DNA of 64,000 nt from positions 199,120,311-199,184,310 of the forward strand of contig NC_072791.1 in assembly GCF_028583425.1 (NCBI RefSeq), given 5' to 3'. The position numbers and the translations under genes were made by a program. The notes under the pieces are model-generated. The model made no database searches. It was not told the DNA's origin and saw nothing but the letters and a program-made list of their open reading frames with translations. Each line of letters opens with the position of its first letter. The stretch's first letter is position 1. This DNA is from Eublepharis macularius. Taxonomy: Eukaryota > Chordata > Lepidosauria > Squamata > Eublepharidae. Shown here piece by piece: positions 44,285-56,946 of the stretch.

Positions 44285-45365
44285 TAAGTTACTGGCTCCA
44301 TCTAGTAATCGCAGACCCCCAACTGTAATTCTAGAGTTGAAGCTCAGAATTTGCAGAACAATACATTAATTTCAGGCATGCTTGAACTCACACCTCTCAT
44401 TTTAGGTATTAATTGTATCTGATATAGTTTGAGGTGTATGGCTGTGTTAGTCTGCAGGAGAACAAGATCTGAGTCAAGTAGCACCTTAAATACCAAGACA
44501 TTTCCAGGGTCAAACCTTCCTTTGTCACAGGAGCTTTGGCTCTCAAAAGTTTATACCCTGGAAATCTTGTTGGTCTTTAAGAGGCTACTGGACTTGAATC
44601 TTGCTCTGGTATCTGGGATATTAAACTTCTTACCTACTGCAAGTTCCTTGCAAGGTCGCATGTCTGATACAATACTGCATGCAGGTGTTCAAAGTATATG
44701 ACTCTGCAGAAGTACAAGCTACTGGCTTGTATTCAGTATTTTCACTCCTAATTATAGAATGAATGAAGAAACTATTATGATTTAGCTTTGGATATCATGT
44801 TGATAAATTCACTGGTATGTAGATGAGAACTTCAACTTTTCCCCTTTTATTTCAAAATAATATTTTAATTTAGTTTTAACGCACATGAATACCAATGCAT
44901 TTACAGTATGTCTTGATGTAACTCAGAAGGCATTTTTGATCTGATTAGAAATAATTCCTCTCTCTCAGAAATTATTTTGAGTTCCAACAATATTAGCTGC
45001 TTTCCTGCTTCAAAACTAAACAGTAATTTACAAGTGAACTTTTTCTTTCATATTTTATTGTTAATGTTTTTGTTGATCTAGAAGTATTTTCTATTAGACA
45101 CACATTTCTCCTCTGTTTAAACGTTCTTATTTTAAGCAAGACGGTTCTAATCTTGGAATGCATTACTAATGCACATAGTAGTAATGCAGAAAGGAGGACT
45201 GATATTTTGTGTAAAACTGTTATGCTGGTGAGAAGGCTGTCTACATGATTCAAGGTACCTTTTCTTAGACTTTTTCATATTTTGGCACAGTACTTGTGCT
45301 AAGGAATCATATTGGAATAGATTCTCAAAGGCATTTTATTTCTTTATTTATTATTCTGCATATAA

Positions 45366-46190
<825 letters not shown>

Positions 46191-47521
46191 CTTATACTTT
46201 AACTCTTAAGAAATATATTGATAGCACAGTTTATAAGCATAGTGAAAGATCTTGAATTTAAAACCAAATAGACCTGCATATTCATTTTGTATGCATGTCA
46301 TAGCATACTCTGTCTCTGTCATAAATTGGAAGAATTAAGTATTCAAGCCAAAGGCCATGCTTATATAACATGCTGTATTATGGGAGATGAAAATGCATTG
46401 TTTGTGAACATGTTTAAAAATATTCCACATTTTGTTGTTAGGAAAGTGGCTAAGCTTGTAAAACAGTACTGCTTACAGGCTGTTTTGTGCAGAAGGTGGA
46501 GTCAAAGCCATCTGTTTATCTTGGCTAAAGGTGGAAAAAAGAAAACATGAAAGTTAATTTATCTAAAAAAATTACCCAAGCTAGTTTGCTGCATGTATTA
46601 CAACACAAGAAATATTTGTGGTCACTTTATATCAGCTTGGTCGGATGCTCTTAAAAAGTCAATAAGCTAAATGGATTAGATAATTTGACAATGTTCCTGT
46701 CCCAAAGGTGAAGGAAAAAGGAATTCACAGAGGTTAAAAGATAATGCTGATATTATCATGATTGTATTCATGATAATCATAAGCAAAGTAAGACTATTGC
46801 ATAGTCAGGATTCAGTCTAATGAAAAGACCTATCCTGTTGATAAACATGTTCCTTACTGCGGAGTGAGAATCCAGTCCATAAAAGCAAGCAGATAATTTA
46901 TTTTAGTACCCTTGAGTCCCATTCTTATGTAAGGATCCTTGGTTATCTTCCATCTAGGCTGTTTATGGGATGAGGCTTGCTTATGTTTCACCGTAGAATA
47001 ACATTGTGTATCTTCAGGCCATTCTCTGAGTGGCTTTTATAAATTGGATTATTGGGTTCTTTTCTTTCATGCCATCAGTTTATGAGATAGGCAAGCTTCG
47101 GAAGTGTGTTTATGGATTAATAATTTATTTGTAATGATGTCCAATCTTTTTGGCACAAACACCATCATTTAAGTGCTCTTTAGATTTGATGAAGAGCAGG
47201 ATGGAAAACCTGAACTCATTCCTTTCTCTTCCTACCTTCCCTTATTCCTCTCATTTTCACTACCTAGTTTGCTTCTAGATGTATGGATGCTCTGGGGATA
47301 AGATCAACTTAGTGGCTGGACAGATGAAAGAATGGAACAGGGTCTGGAGAACCAGCCTGTCGAACCACTAAATGAATCTTATCTCCCAAAGTCTTTGCTG
47401 TTCTTTCATCATTCAACAGTAGTAACACTGTCTTTGCTGGCTGGTAGGAACTCCTCCACTAGCTGTAGAAGTTACTGACCTCGTTGGGTGAAGGATGAGT
47501 TAGACTGGACTTTCTCTAATA

Positions 47522-47728
47522 GGAGACGGTAGTTTGGTGGAAGAGCTTCTGCTTTGCATGTAGGAGGTCCCTGGTTCAATCCCCAACATGTTCAGTTGAA
47601 AAGAATCAGGCAGCAGATAGTATCCTGAGACCCTGGAGAGCAGCTTTCAGTCTTGAGTAGACAATACTGACCTTGGTGGATCGATGGTCTGATTCTGTTT
47701 AGGGTAGCTTCATGTGTGTTCACGTGAA
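47522..47728 (+). mobile_element. tRNA-Ala-like SINE, full length
   Basis: GGTGGAAGAGCTTCTGCTTT and GGTCCCTGGTTCAATCCCC (A and B boxes around a TGC anticodon-like loop), then GAGACCCTGGAGAGCAGC, AGTAGACAATACTGACC and AGCTTCATGTGTGTTCACG. The best copy in the window, in DYNC1I2 intron 2. Confidence 0.8.
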
Positions 47729-48892
47729 AGGCCTCTCTGGGGAGAAGACAGCTTCCTTAGGCATACTGCATATGGTTGTGTATATTTGCTAGGGCATATG
47801 TCTTATGGGACTTACGCACCAAAGATTCAGGATTACTGAAAAATTGAAATGCTGAAATTGCCTTTGATTCACCTTTCTAGTAGATGTGTTGTATAAATTA
47901 GGTAAAATTTGAACAAGAGAAACTATCCAACATTTTTTTAAAAGAATGTTTGTATATGTAAATAAGCTTTTTGTGATGGTGAAAAGCTGTAACTTTTAGT
48001 GAAAATATTACTTGACTGAAAGCTTAAGAATCATGGGGGAGGAAATCTTGTATGTGGTTAGATCCCCCCCCCCACCAATTCCTCTCCTGTGATTCTCTGT
48101 GGGCCTTCAACTTGACAACTATTTCACTATGTTTGAATAAAAACAATGAGCAGTTCTTTCATTATGTGTAACTAATTTCCCTACATAATTTTACATTCTG
48201 ACTGCCTATAACTCATGCAGATTGAACTCTGGTTTGACTTGAAATAGGTGTGTCTCATCTGATTTGTTTTGGTGGGACTCAGCTTTCATCTGTGCTGTCT
48301 AGCTTCAGCGGGCTGTACATCTTACCATGTCATTTTATGCACCTGACAACAAAGGCTTTCGCTGACAGAATGCTATGCCAAAATAGATATAGGAAAATCT
48401 TTAGTAAGTGTGTTTCAGAGGAACTGCTTACAAACTGCTTGTTTGAAACAACTTATATGAGTACCACATACCCAAACTTCCTTGTGGTGAGGGCAGTGAT
48501 TTTATGGAATCCATTATATGTAGACTTCCTTGAGTGAGCTGTGTGTAGTACTTCTCGTCTCACATTCAAGTCTATTAAAGTTATTTGCTATAAGACTTTA
48601 ATATTTTGTCTGCCTGTGTTCATCTTTGTTTACCAATTGTAGTGTGCTGATGACCTGAAAATGCAGGAAGTAGGGAAGAATTGCATCCTCTAATACAGAA
48701 GCATTTTGTATAAGTGGCCCTGCCCAGTTACCTGGAAGTGATTCTTACTTGACATAGCCACTTGTCTGGTCTTCTGTTTACCAATTAGATTTTTTCGCCC
48801 CAACACTGCATTAGTGAACTTCTGATTTCTCTCTTGTTATAGGTTTATTAAGATAGTGGTTTTTAAGTTATTCGACTCACTAATTTATAGTA

Positions 48893-48995
48893 TGGGGTGG
48901 GAAGGCAACCCACCTCTGCTTCGCACCTACTTTGAAAGCCTCTTGCTGGGGTTGCCATAAGCTGGTTGCGACTTGACAGTACATACATACATAAT
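48893..48995 (+). repeat. 3' part of a Bov-B-tailed SINE
   Basis: GGTTGCCATAAGCTGGTTGCGACTTGACAGTACATACATACATA: the 3' tail and short tandem end only, described by its two halves (GTTGCCATAAGCTGG, CGACTTGACAGTAC). Truncated at the 5' side. Confidence 0.55.
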
Positions 48996-49474
48996 TTACA
49001 GTGTACCATCCAAAATGACTATGGAAATAACTAATTAGTCATTGTTGCATAAAACCACTAGACATACTGGAATGCTATCCTTGATTCTGGCTCAAGAGTT
49101 TGACAGCTGCTATAAGGGCTCACAGGGAAAGCAAGAAGGCTGGGAGGTGTAGGAAAAAAAGTCTGCTCCTTCCCTTTGTAGCTTTAAGGACATTTCTACA
49201 GCCTGGTGCTACTAAGTTCCTGTCTTTACTTTCAATCCTCTCACCCTGTAACGAGGTCAAGAACTGGCCAGGACATGCCATTTTTCTACTGTCTCCACCT
49301 CCTCCCCAATTTCTCTTGCTGGATTGTTGCAAGGATGCTTGAGTCATGCAGTGCCACAAAAACAGCCCCTTTCTCAGTGCAATATAGATGATGTTCTTAT
49401 TTGTGTTTCTACTTTTTTGCTTGGAAGTAAGGTGTGAAACTGCCACGTAAATGTTGTCATTTAAAAACTTCTAG

Positions 49475-49589
49475 ACGGATCAGAAGAAAGAAGCTCTTCC
49501 TGTACAAGAAGAGTCTGACCTTGAAAAGAAAAGAAGGGAAGCAGAAGCCTTGCTTCAAAGCATGGGTTTAACCCCTGATGCTCCGATGG
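49475..49589 (+). CDS. DYNC1I2: DYNC1I2 second coding exon
   Basis: The acceptor (aaaacttctag) ends at 49474 and the donor ATGG|GTAAGA lies at 49589/49590. The 115-base exon enters in phase 0 and leaves one base over. It encodes the rest of the charged N-terminal helix and the start of the linker, including [20 protein letters not shown]. The residues SMGLTP are the DYNC1I2 form; DYNC1I1 has SIGISP. The split codon G|TC is completed by the next exon to give Val, and the join reads directly into [10 protein letters not shown]. The 3.98-kb intron before it holds a GC-rich block and a tRNA-derived SINE. The 3.25-kb intron after it is AT-rich, with no repeat that I recognise. Confidence 0.95.
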
Positions 49590-52500
49590 GTAAGAATTAT
49601 GATGAAAACATACTGTGTAAATGTCTCCCCCCACCCCCCCACATGCACAAGTGTAGCATGAAAGTTGGGTTATTAATTCATGCATGCATTTGTTGTTTGT
49701 TCATCATTGCTACAACTTTTCAGAATTTACTGCTATGTCAGACCTTAAATATGCAATAGATTTTATATCCAGATTATACTGTTGAGCTATAATTTTTTTA
49801 TTATTTGACTTCTCTGGTCATAATTTTAAGATTTTTCTACAGAAAATTTCAGGCACTTCAGTATCTCAGATGTTAAAGCAGATAAGAGTAGGAGTCTTTA
49901 ATGTAAAATCACAAGACAGTCTCATGGTTCGCAGATAACTGTTGCCATTCTTTTTCTTTACTAAACGTCTTCTAGTCTAGTTATTGAATACCTTAAAAGG
50001 GTATTCGAGCAGACTTCGCACTTTCAGTTGAAATTTAGACATTAATGTTCTGTATACTGTAATGCATAAAGGATAATATTTCCAAAACACCTAAAGTAAC
50101 TTTTGCATTAACGTACAGTTAAGCTCCTGAAAATTTAGATGGTTTCTTGCAAAGACCTGTAGTTGGTCTTATTTTTTAAAAGGCGACTCTGCCACTAGGG
50201 GGCATCACAGCATTGTGAGTGACTACCTAAACTCTTGTTTCAGGTGCGTAGCTGTGTTGGTCTGTAGTAGAAGAGCAAGATTTGGTTATGCATTATTCTT
50301 TTTATGACTTTTTAGGCTTGGCCAACTTTTTAACTACCAAAACTGAAAGGATGCCTTGAAGTAGACAACATAAAAAAACAACTTACTTTTCTGCTTTAAA
50401 AAATAAGGATAGGGGTATTTCCAAATACCAGATGTGAGGGTAGCATATCTATAAGACTGGTGAAGAGTAAACAGCATGAACGGAATTCATTAGTTACATT
50501 AATTGTTCTTGTTCATAAGAGAGTTTTTTGTGCTTTAGTGTTGTCTTCAAGGGCTCAACCGTTGACTGTATGAGTCCTTCATTTTGAATAATTTTATTTA
50601 GAGCAAATGGATAGTTGATTACAAATCCAGCATCGGGCAGAAATGAGCCCTGAGTGTGTTTAAAGAATTGGCTTTCCCTTTTTCTACTGGTTTGGAGAGA
50701 ATCTGAAAAGGTTAAAAAATTGGTCCCAAGCCAAAGACCCATAATAGGTGTGCAGGTGGCACCATGGCTAAATTCAAAAGGAGGAACTTCAGTCTCTGGT
50801 CTCATATGGAGATCACTGTATATGGTCCTCTGGATCATGATTATATTTTGGACCAAAGAATTTAAATTTTTTTGTAAAAAAATTTGTAAAAAATTGTGAT
50901 TTTTTAAATATCAGAATCTGATCCGGTGCTCCACTTACCTACAGTGTGCATTCTTGTTCAGTTCACTGTTGGGGCAGTTCCTTCCATACACTTCATTTTT
51001 TATGAGGCTTGTCCTGTCCTGGCATTGAAATCAGTAGGAGACACTATGCACCTCAGAGTTCAAAAGTCCTGTGGATATTAGCATTTTGTGATAGCTGTGC
51101 CTATGACAAAATAGCTAATGCTATGTTTATGCAGTTGATGTTAGAATTTGATCACCTGCACATATTATAATTTGAACAAAAATGTACATTGACAAGTCAT
51201 TCATAATGTTTAAATTAACAAATACTAATTAGTTCTTCAAAACAATAAAGATTAACTTTATTAATGAAATGATAATTTAGCTAAAATTGCTGAATTCTGC
51301 TTTGTTTCACTAACATTCCAATCTTGAATGTTTTTATGAAGGTCTTGTGCACATATGAAATGATAGAATCCTGTAGTTTTTAAAAAAAACAGCAGTTGGA
51401 AGAGTTACAATCCTGTTTATTCCCTGATGTGCTAGATTTTCATTTGCAGGGAGGTTTTTGGCAACAATGATAATTCCTCCACCTCCACTGCTTTAGCAGA
51501 AGAAGCTTCAGCAGAAGAGGTTTTCTGCAATTTATGCAATCCATCTTTTGGGAGAAATAGATTTTTCCAATCCCTCTGCAAACTCTTGAAGATTAAGCCA
51601 TTGCAGAATTACATAACCAATAGATGGCAGTAGTAACCAGTTGAAATTATAACAAAGAACTTCATTCAGATAAATCAAATACATTGTCTTAAAATTCCAA
51701 ATAATGAGTTGAGTCGATATCCAACATTGCTTGTCAGTACTTATTTTTCCATTTTATAACATGGCACAACAGCACATCAAAACCAATTTTCAACTATTGC
51801 CAGTGCTTTGAGCAATAGGATTAGATGTTTGCTTAAATATACTTTCATGTAGTTTATTACTGTCTTAGAATCCTGAAAATATTGGCGCATGCTTAGGCAG
51901 GTAATTGTCTGCCATTCATATTTGTTCTGATTGCAGTAAGACCTTGGGAGGAATTTCTTTGTTTGAAAATGTATATCATAATTAGAAATGATAGCTGAGA
52001 TTAAAAAATAGTTTTAATTCTTTTATATAGTTCAAACAACACATCTGTAGCTGAGTTCAATTACATTTTCCTTTGCTTCCTTTGCACAGTATTTAACAAT
52101 GAATTTTCCCTTTTGTCTTAAAAAATCCACAACGAAGAATTATTTATTGTAGTTGTACCACATTTGTCATACTAGCAAAACTTTAAAATGGCATAAACAG
52201 TACGCGTTTTAAATTGGATGTTTTGCAGATCTTAATTTTGTGACTGTGGACAGACAGTATTATTTTAGGCTGCATGCCACCACTTTTATTTTTCGTCCAT
52301 GTGATATGCACGACACAAAATGTTGAAAACAGCTTTACCTTAAGAAGAGGCTTTTAGAAATCTAGAATAAAATCAGTCAAATCCTGGCTTGGTTGAACAG
52401 AATAATCTTCCATGAATAGTTACAAATTTATCACACTACGGGAGGGGGATTATTTCATGTATTACCCCCTCCCCCATCACTGGAATTATAAAATACAACA

Positions 52501-52842
52501 AAGCCAAACTCAGTATATTTTGACTTGTTTTAATTTCAGATAAGCCACCTTGCTAGCTTAGTATGAAGAAGTTTTAACAGGATCTTCTTTATTTCCAGCA
52601 TTTTGTGTAAATTATATTTTTATATAACCCCAAATGCATTAAATGCCAAGAATTGCATGAGTCTCCAGCATGAAATGTTAACATTGTCTTTTCCCCTTTT
52701 TTTCTATTATTCATTTTCATTCATTTATTTTTTTGTTTGCCATCATTTTTAATGCTTCCATGTTAAATTAATTTGGAAACATCCTAAGCTGTGCAACCTC
52801 TACGACTAGTAACAGCGGATACCTGTCTGTTTCACTATTTAG
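49590..52842 (+). other. DYNC1I2: DYNC1I2 intron 3, no repeat recognised
   Basis: AT-rich intron between coding exons 2 and 3. I looked for the small optional exon that some DYNC1I2 isoforms carry at this junction and did not find it by eye. Confidence 0.6.
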
Positions 52843-52933
52843 TCCCTCCTCCTATGTCTCCATCTTCCAAATCTGTGAGCACGCCAAGTGAGGCTGGAAG
52901 CCAAGATTCTGGGGACGGTGCTGTTGGTTCTAG
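52843..52933 (+). CDS. DYNC1I2: DYNC1I2 third coding exon (Ser-rich linker)
   Basis: The acceptor (cactatttag) ends at 52842 and the donor TCTAG|GTATGC lies at 52933/52934. The exon supplies two bases to finish a Val codon, then 29 codons, and leaves AG for the next exon, which fits the Arg of the conserved GSR-T junction. It encodes the Ser/Thr/Pro-rich linker with [20 protein letters not shown] and ends DSGDGAVGS. This ending distinguishes DYNC1I2 from DYNC1I1. In the family this linker is phosphorylated and lies just before the light-chain binding sites. No later exon of the gene is found in the remaining 11 kb, so the light-chain-binding and WD40 exons lie beyond the window. DIRS element 2 sits in this following intron. 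Confidence 0.95.
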
Positions 52934-54424
52934 GTATGCTGTCTTAAAGATTTCAATGCTAAATATTGTATACGTCAGTAAGTGCAGTATAATATTAAGA
53001 TGGACAGTATTACATGATTGAATAAGTATCTTCTATAAAAATGTATGGGCATGATGCTTCCCAGTGTGTCATAGGATCCGTGGAAATACTCCTTCCTGCC
53101 TTTCCTTCACACTCACTGGTCATTATCCAGTACAGGATTCATTAACCTCTCTATTAACCTGCCCGACTCACACTTTCTAGCTCAAAGGTCCAGCCAGGAA
53201 TTTACAAAAGTTGAAAACAGGTTTCTTTGCTGAAGCCTTGGCAGGTAGAGGTGTGTGTGAGACAGAGAGAGAGAGATGAGGTAACTGGAAATGTGCCAGT
53301 TTTCCATTTCACTAACAGTAGGTGTGCACATACAAAGGAGGAAGGAGGTACCATGCCCTATATTTTTACTGTAAAGTAGCTTGATTATTCACATAGTTCA
53401 CCTACTGATGTTTGTCTGATAATAAATCCTGGAGTGCAGCTCATTTGAGCACTGTTTTAATTTGGATTCCTGTGTTCCGTACTTAAATATTGAGACTTTG
53501 AGAGAAAAAGGAAGTCAGTAAAACGTACAGTGGAATATAGCTTGAATCTTTTATATATTTGTATTATCTTTTATATATTTGTGTTATGTCTCAAAATCTC
53601 TGTGATTAAGTTTTACAACATATAAAACTATGATGATCCTACTTCTCTGGTGGGCAGGGGATCAGAAGCTTAGGTAGGGGATTAGTATAGCCACTGGTGG
53701 CTGACACAATGGCTTTATCACTGTGTTGTATCCTACATTGCCCCCTGTGTCAGCCAGTTAGCTGATGCTTGAGGCTACTTCATTGTATAGCCCTAGCCTA
53801 TCCAAAAAGGGTCCTTGTTGGTTCTTTGACTTTTCTTTTTGGCTGCTGTGCATTACTGAGCCTTGCTTGTTTAATGGACATACCATCAAACCTTTCAGTT
53901 GTTTTCCAGTCTGTCAAAGCACAAGCAATGCCTATCATGTTCTCAATCTGGCCTTTGTATTCTATATAGTTGATGGTGGTTCTTGGCTTTCACTGCCACA
54001 ACCCCTGCATTTGCTTTGGAGTAGGATGAGTTTGGGGGGGGGCAAGGTGGGAATGAGATCTCTGTAAAACCTTGTGCAGAACCCACGTAAGGACTTGTCA
54101 GGGGTGGGTTGGCACCTGCAGGCCTAGTAAAGAAATAGGTTGTTGGCTTCCAGTTATACTATGTAAGAAGGCTCTTGTTCTTTTTACTAACAATAAACCC
54201 AGACATGCTGTCATATGAGTAAACACATGGGAAAAATGTACTCCATAATTTCAGTTCCAATTGTGACAGCTCTGTCTACCTTCCAGAAGTTGTGTTTCCA
54301 TAGTATGTCCATGATTTAAAAATTGTATGTAGCTCCTTGGTGTGTAGAAATATGTACATACATGTTGATGGATGTCCTAGTCTGCTGTAGAGCCTTGGGG
54401 TCTATACTGTATGACAGCAGGGGT

Positions 54425-54426
<2 letters not shown>

Positions 54427-54493
<67 letters not shown>
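54427..54493. repeat. (TG)n(AG)n microsatellite
   Basis: About 24 TG units followed by about ten AG units in the DYNC1I2 intron. Confidence 0.95.
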
Positions 54494-54557
54494 CAAATTA
54501 TTGTCTGTTGGAAATGGGGAAATGGTTCTGTGAAAAACATTAGTACTTAACGTAAAA

Positions 54558-54745
54558 TAAGAGTTTGTTTAGTGGTTTGAGTGTCAAATTAGGATCCAGG
54601 ATACCCAGGTTTGAATCCCCTCTCTGCCAGAGAGGGAAGTTCATTGGGTGATCTTAGGCTTAGGATAAAATGGAGGAATGGAGAATGATGCAAGCCGCTT
54701 CTGGTCCCCAGTGGGAAGAAAGATACAATATACATAAAATAAATT
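54558..54745 (+). mobile_element. tRNA-derived SINE, second tail type
   Basis: A-box-like AGTGGTTTGAGTGTCAAATT and B-box-like CAGGTTTGAATCCCC, then AGGATAAAATGGAGGAATGG. The tail GCCGCTTCTGGTCCCCAGTG ends in an AT-rich tract. Lies in the DYNC1I2 intron before DIRS copy 2. Confidence 0.7.
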
Positions 54746-56189
54746 AGAATTTTGTGAACAGCACTGAGGGAGAAGGGTTTTGATCCTACTCACTGCTGTT
54801 TTTTTCTGATCTAAATTATCCCTCCCCAAGTTGTTCTTTACCCTGTGGTGAGTAACATTCAGGGTAAGGATAAATGAGTCTTTTTTTTTTAAAGGAGAGA
54901 AACAATGGGGTGTCTCAAGGTTCTCTATCAGTGCTATTTTTCATACATAAAAATCTGGAATTAAGGGTGACTAGAAAGGTAGCTAAGCACATGACACCAA
55001 ATTTATGCTCCAGTGGAGGAATCCAGAACTGACTCCATAGAACTCCAGGAGGAACTCTCCAAACTCATGAACAGGCCAAAAAAGGGTGAATTAAATTCAG
55101 TAAAGGTCAAATGATGTACATTGGGGCAAAAAACAACTTCACTTGTTCGCTGGCAACGGTCTGAATTGATTGTGATAACCTGGAGAGGTCTTGGGACTGC
55201 GATGAATCTCACCAATTTTATAGAAAATGCATTATTAGGATCTTGCAAGTTTTGCCTTAAAATTGACAACTGCTGATTCAGTTGGAGGCCACAGTATGAG
55301 GAATAAGAGGTATTTAATCTTTTCCTCTGCACTGTTTTCGTGAAAACTCTCCCTTCACTGAAATGATATTTGCCCCATGAGGGGAAAAATAAACAGGAAC
55401 CATAGGGGTACCAGTAGGTTTCCCCTGCAGAACAAATAGCAGCTCTTTGGAGAGTGAGTGAGATCAGGACAATGGTTTGATGCAAAATCCCCTCTCCCCA
55501 CACTACAATTATGATCCATCTCTGGCTCTGCTGCAGTTGTGGATTACCTTAAACCAAAATACTAGAGATCCTGATCGCACAACTTCCATGTTACCTGTAA
55601 GTGAGCCCAGTGTTAGGAATCATTAGGCAAGTGACTGAAAAACAACAAGTGTCATATAATGCTTTTGTGGAAATCCTGTATTATGGCTACATTTTGAATG
55701 CACTGTACAGTTTCGGTCCCTGCATATCAAGAAGGATGTCATAGCACCCATGAAGGAGAAAATGTACAGAGCAACAAATGAAGTTGAAGCACCTTCCCAG
55801 TGAGGAAATTCTCAAGTATTTGTTTTTTATGGATTTTTTTTAGTTTCTAGAAAAGATGATTAAGAAATTTAGTCATGCTAGTGGTTTATAGAACTATGCG
55901 TGGTTGAAACAGGATACATTAGAGGGTTTTTTTCTCGTCTCATAATACTAGAACTCTAGGGTTAACCAATTAAATTAACTGGCCGCAGGTTCAGAGTGGA
56001 CAAAAGGGAGGATGGTTTCACACAATGCACGATTAACATATGGGATTCACATGGCCATTAGATTAGATGGCTTTAAGAGTGCTTTAGACAAATTTATGGA
56101 GGATCAGTCTAGCAGTATGTATTAGCTATGATAATTGCATGGAGCTTCCATTTGTTCAGCCAGTAAAGCAAGGGGGCCATAGCATCTAT

Positions 56190-56325
56190 TTTGCTTACAG
56201 AAAGTCCAAAGCATCTTCATTTAAAAGATCAGACTTCTGCCAGAGACACTGGAGAGTCACAGTCCATCAGAGTGAACACTACTGACCTTGATAGATCAAT
56301 GGTCTGATTCAGTGTAGAAATTTAA
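56190..56325 (+). repeat. tRNA-Ala-like SINE, 3' part
   Basis: GACACTGGAGAGTCACAGTC, ACACTACTGACCTTGATAG and GGTCTGATTCAGTGTAG match the body of the 47522 copy. The promoter part is missing. Confidence 0.6.
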
Positions 56326-56658
56326 GTATACTTTGAATATCACATACTTTGGGAACGTGTGTTAAGTGAGGTGCTGTTGCTTTCATGTCCTCTTTGGGGA
56401 CTTCTTCAAAGCACTTGACCACTTTTAGAAGCAGAATAGTAAAGTAGATAGCTCTAAGCCAGAAGGGTTCTTCTTATGATCTTGCTAAGTCTGCATAAAG
56501 TAGAGCAAGACTGAAGAATTTTGAGCTCAGAGGCTATCTCACACTCTTTCCCTTTTTCCTTTGGTCCTTGTACAACCCCTGTGGTTCTTATTCCAGTGAC
56601 TTTTCAGGTTAGAAGAGTGCAGAAGGTCAAAAGAGAGGTCCTCCATCAGTAACATTTG

Positions 56659-56841
56659 ATCGTCGTCGTCCTTCTGTGCAGCCCCACATTGGGACTGCGC
56701 AGGCGCAGGCCAGCCGCGGAGAAGATTCTTTTAGCTTCTAGAAATGTGACGGGGACGTTCGGGCCCACCGCGCATGCGCGCCGGTGTTCCCGCCAATTTC
56801 GAAGTACAAGTACCCGAACGTCCCCGGCATTCCCTCAGTTC
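56659..56841 (+). repeat. Left inverted terminal repeat of DIRS copy 2
   Basis: Inverted match of 62207-62390. It carries NRF1-like motifs at 56696-56707 and 56769-56780. The internal hairpin arms are GGGGACGTTCGGG (56751-56763) and CCCGAACGTCCCC (56813-56825). The loop sequence differs from copy 1, while the arms stay complementary. Confidence 0.9.
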
Positions 56842-56946
56842 CTTTTTCGCCGCCGTTCGAAAAGGTTCTTCAGCTGTCGCTTGTGTCTTCCAACTTTCTT
56901 CTAGCTGTGAGTTGCCGTTTCCTTCTGACTGGGAAACGCCTCCACT

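Noticed and set aside
54427..54493. Z-DNA or regulatory function for the (TG)n(AG)n tract
   Set aside because: Such tracts are frequent in vertebrate introns, and nothing in the context supports a specific role.
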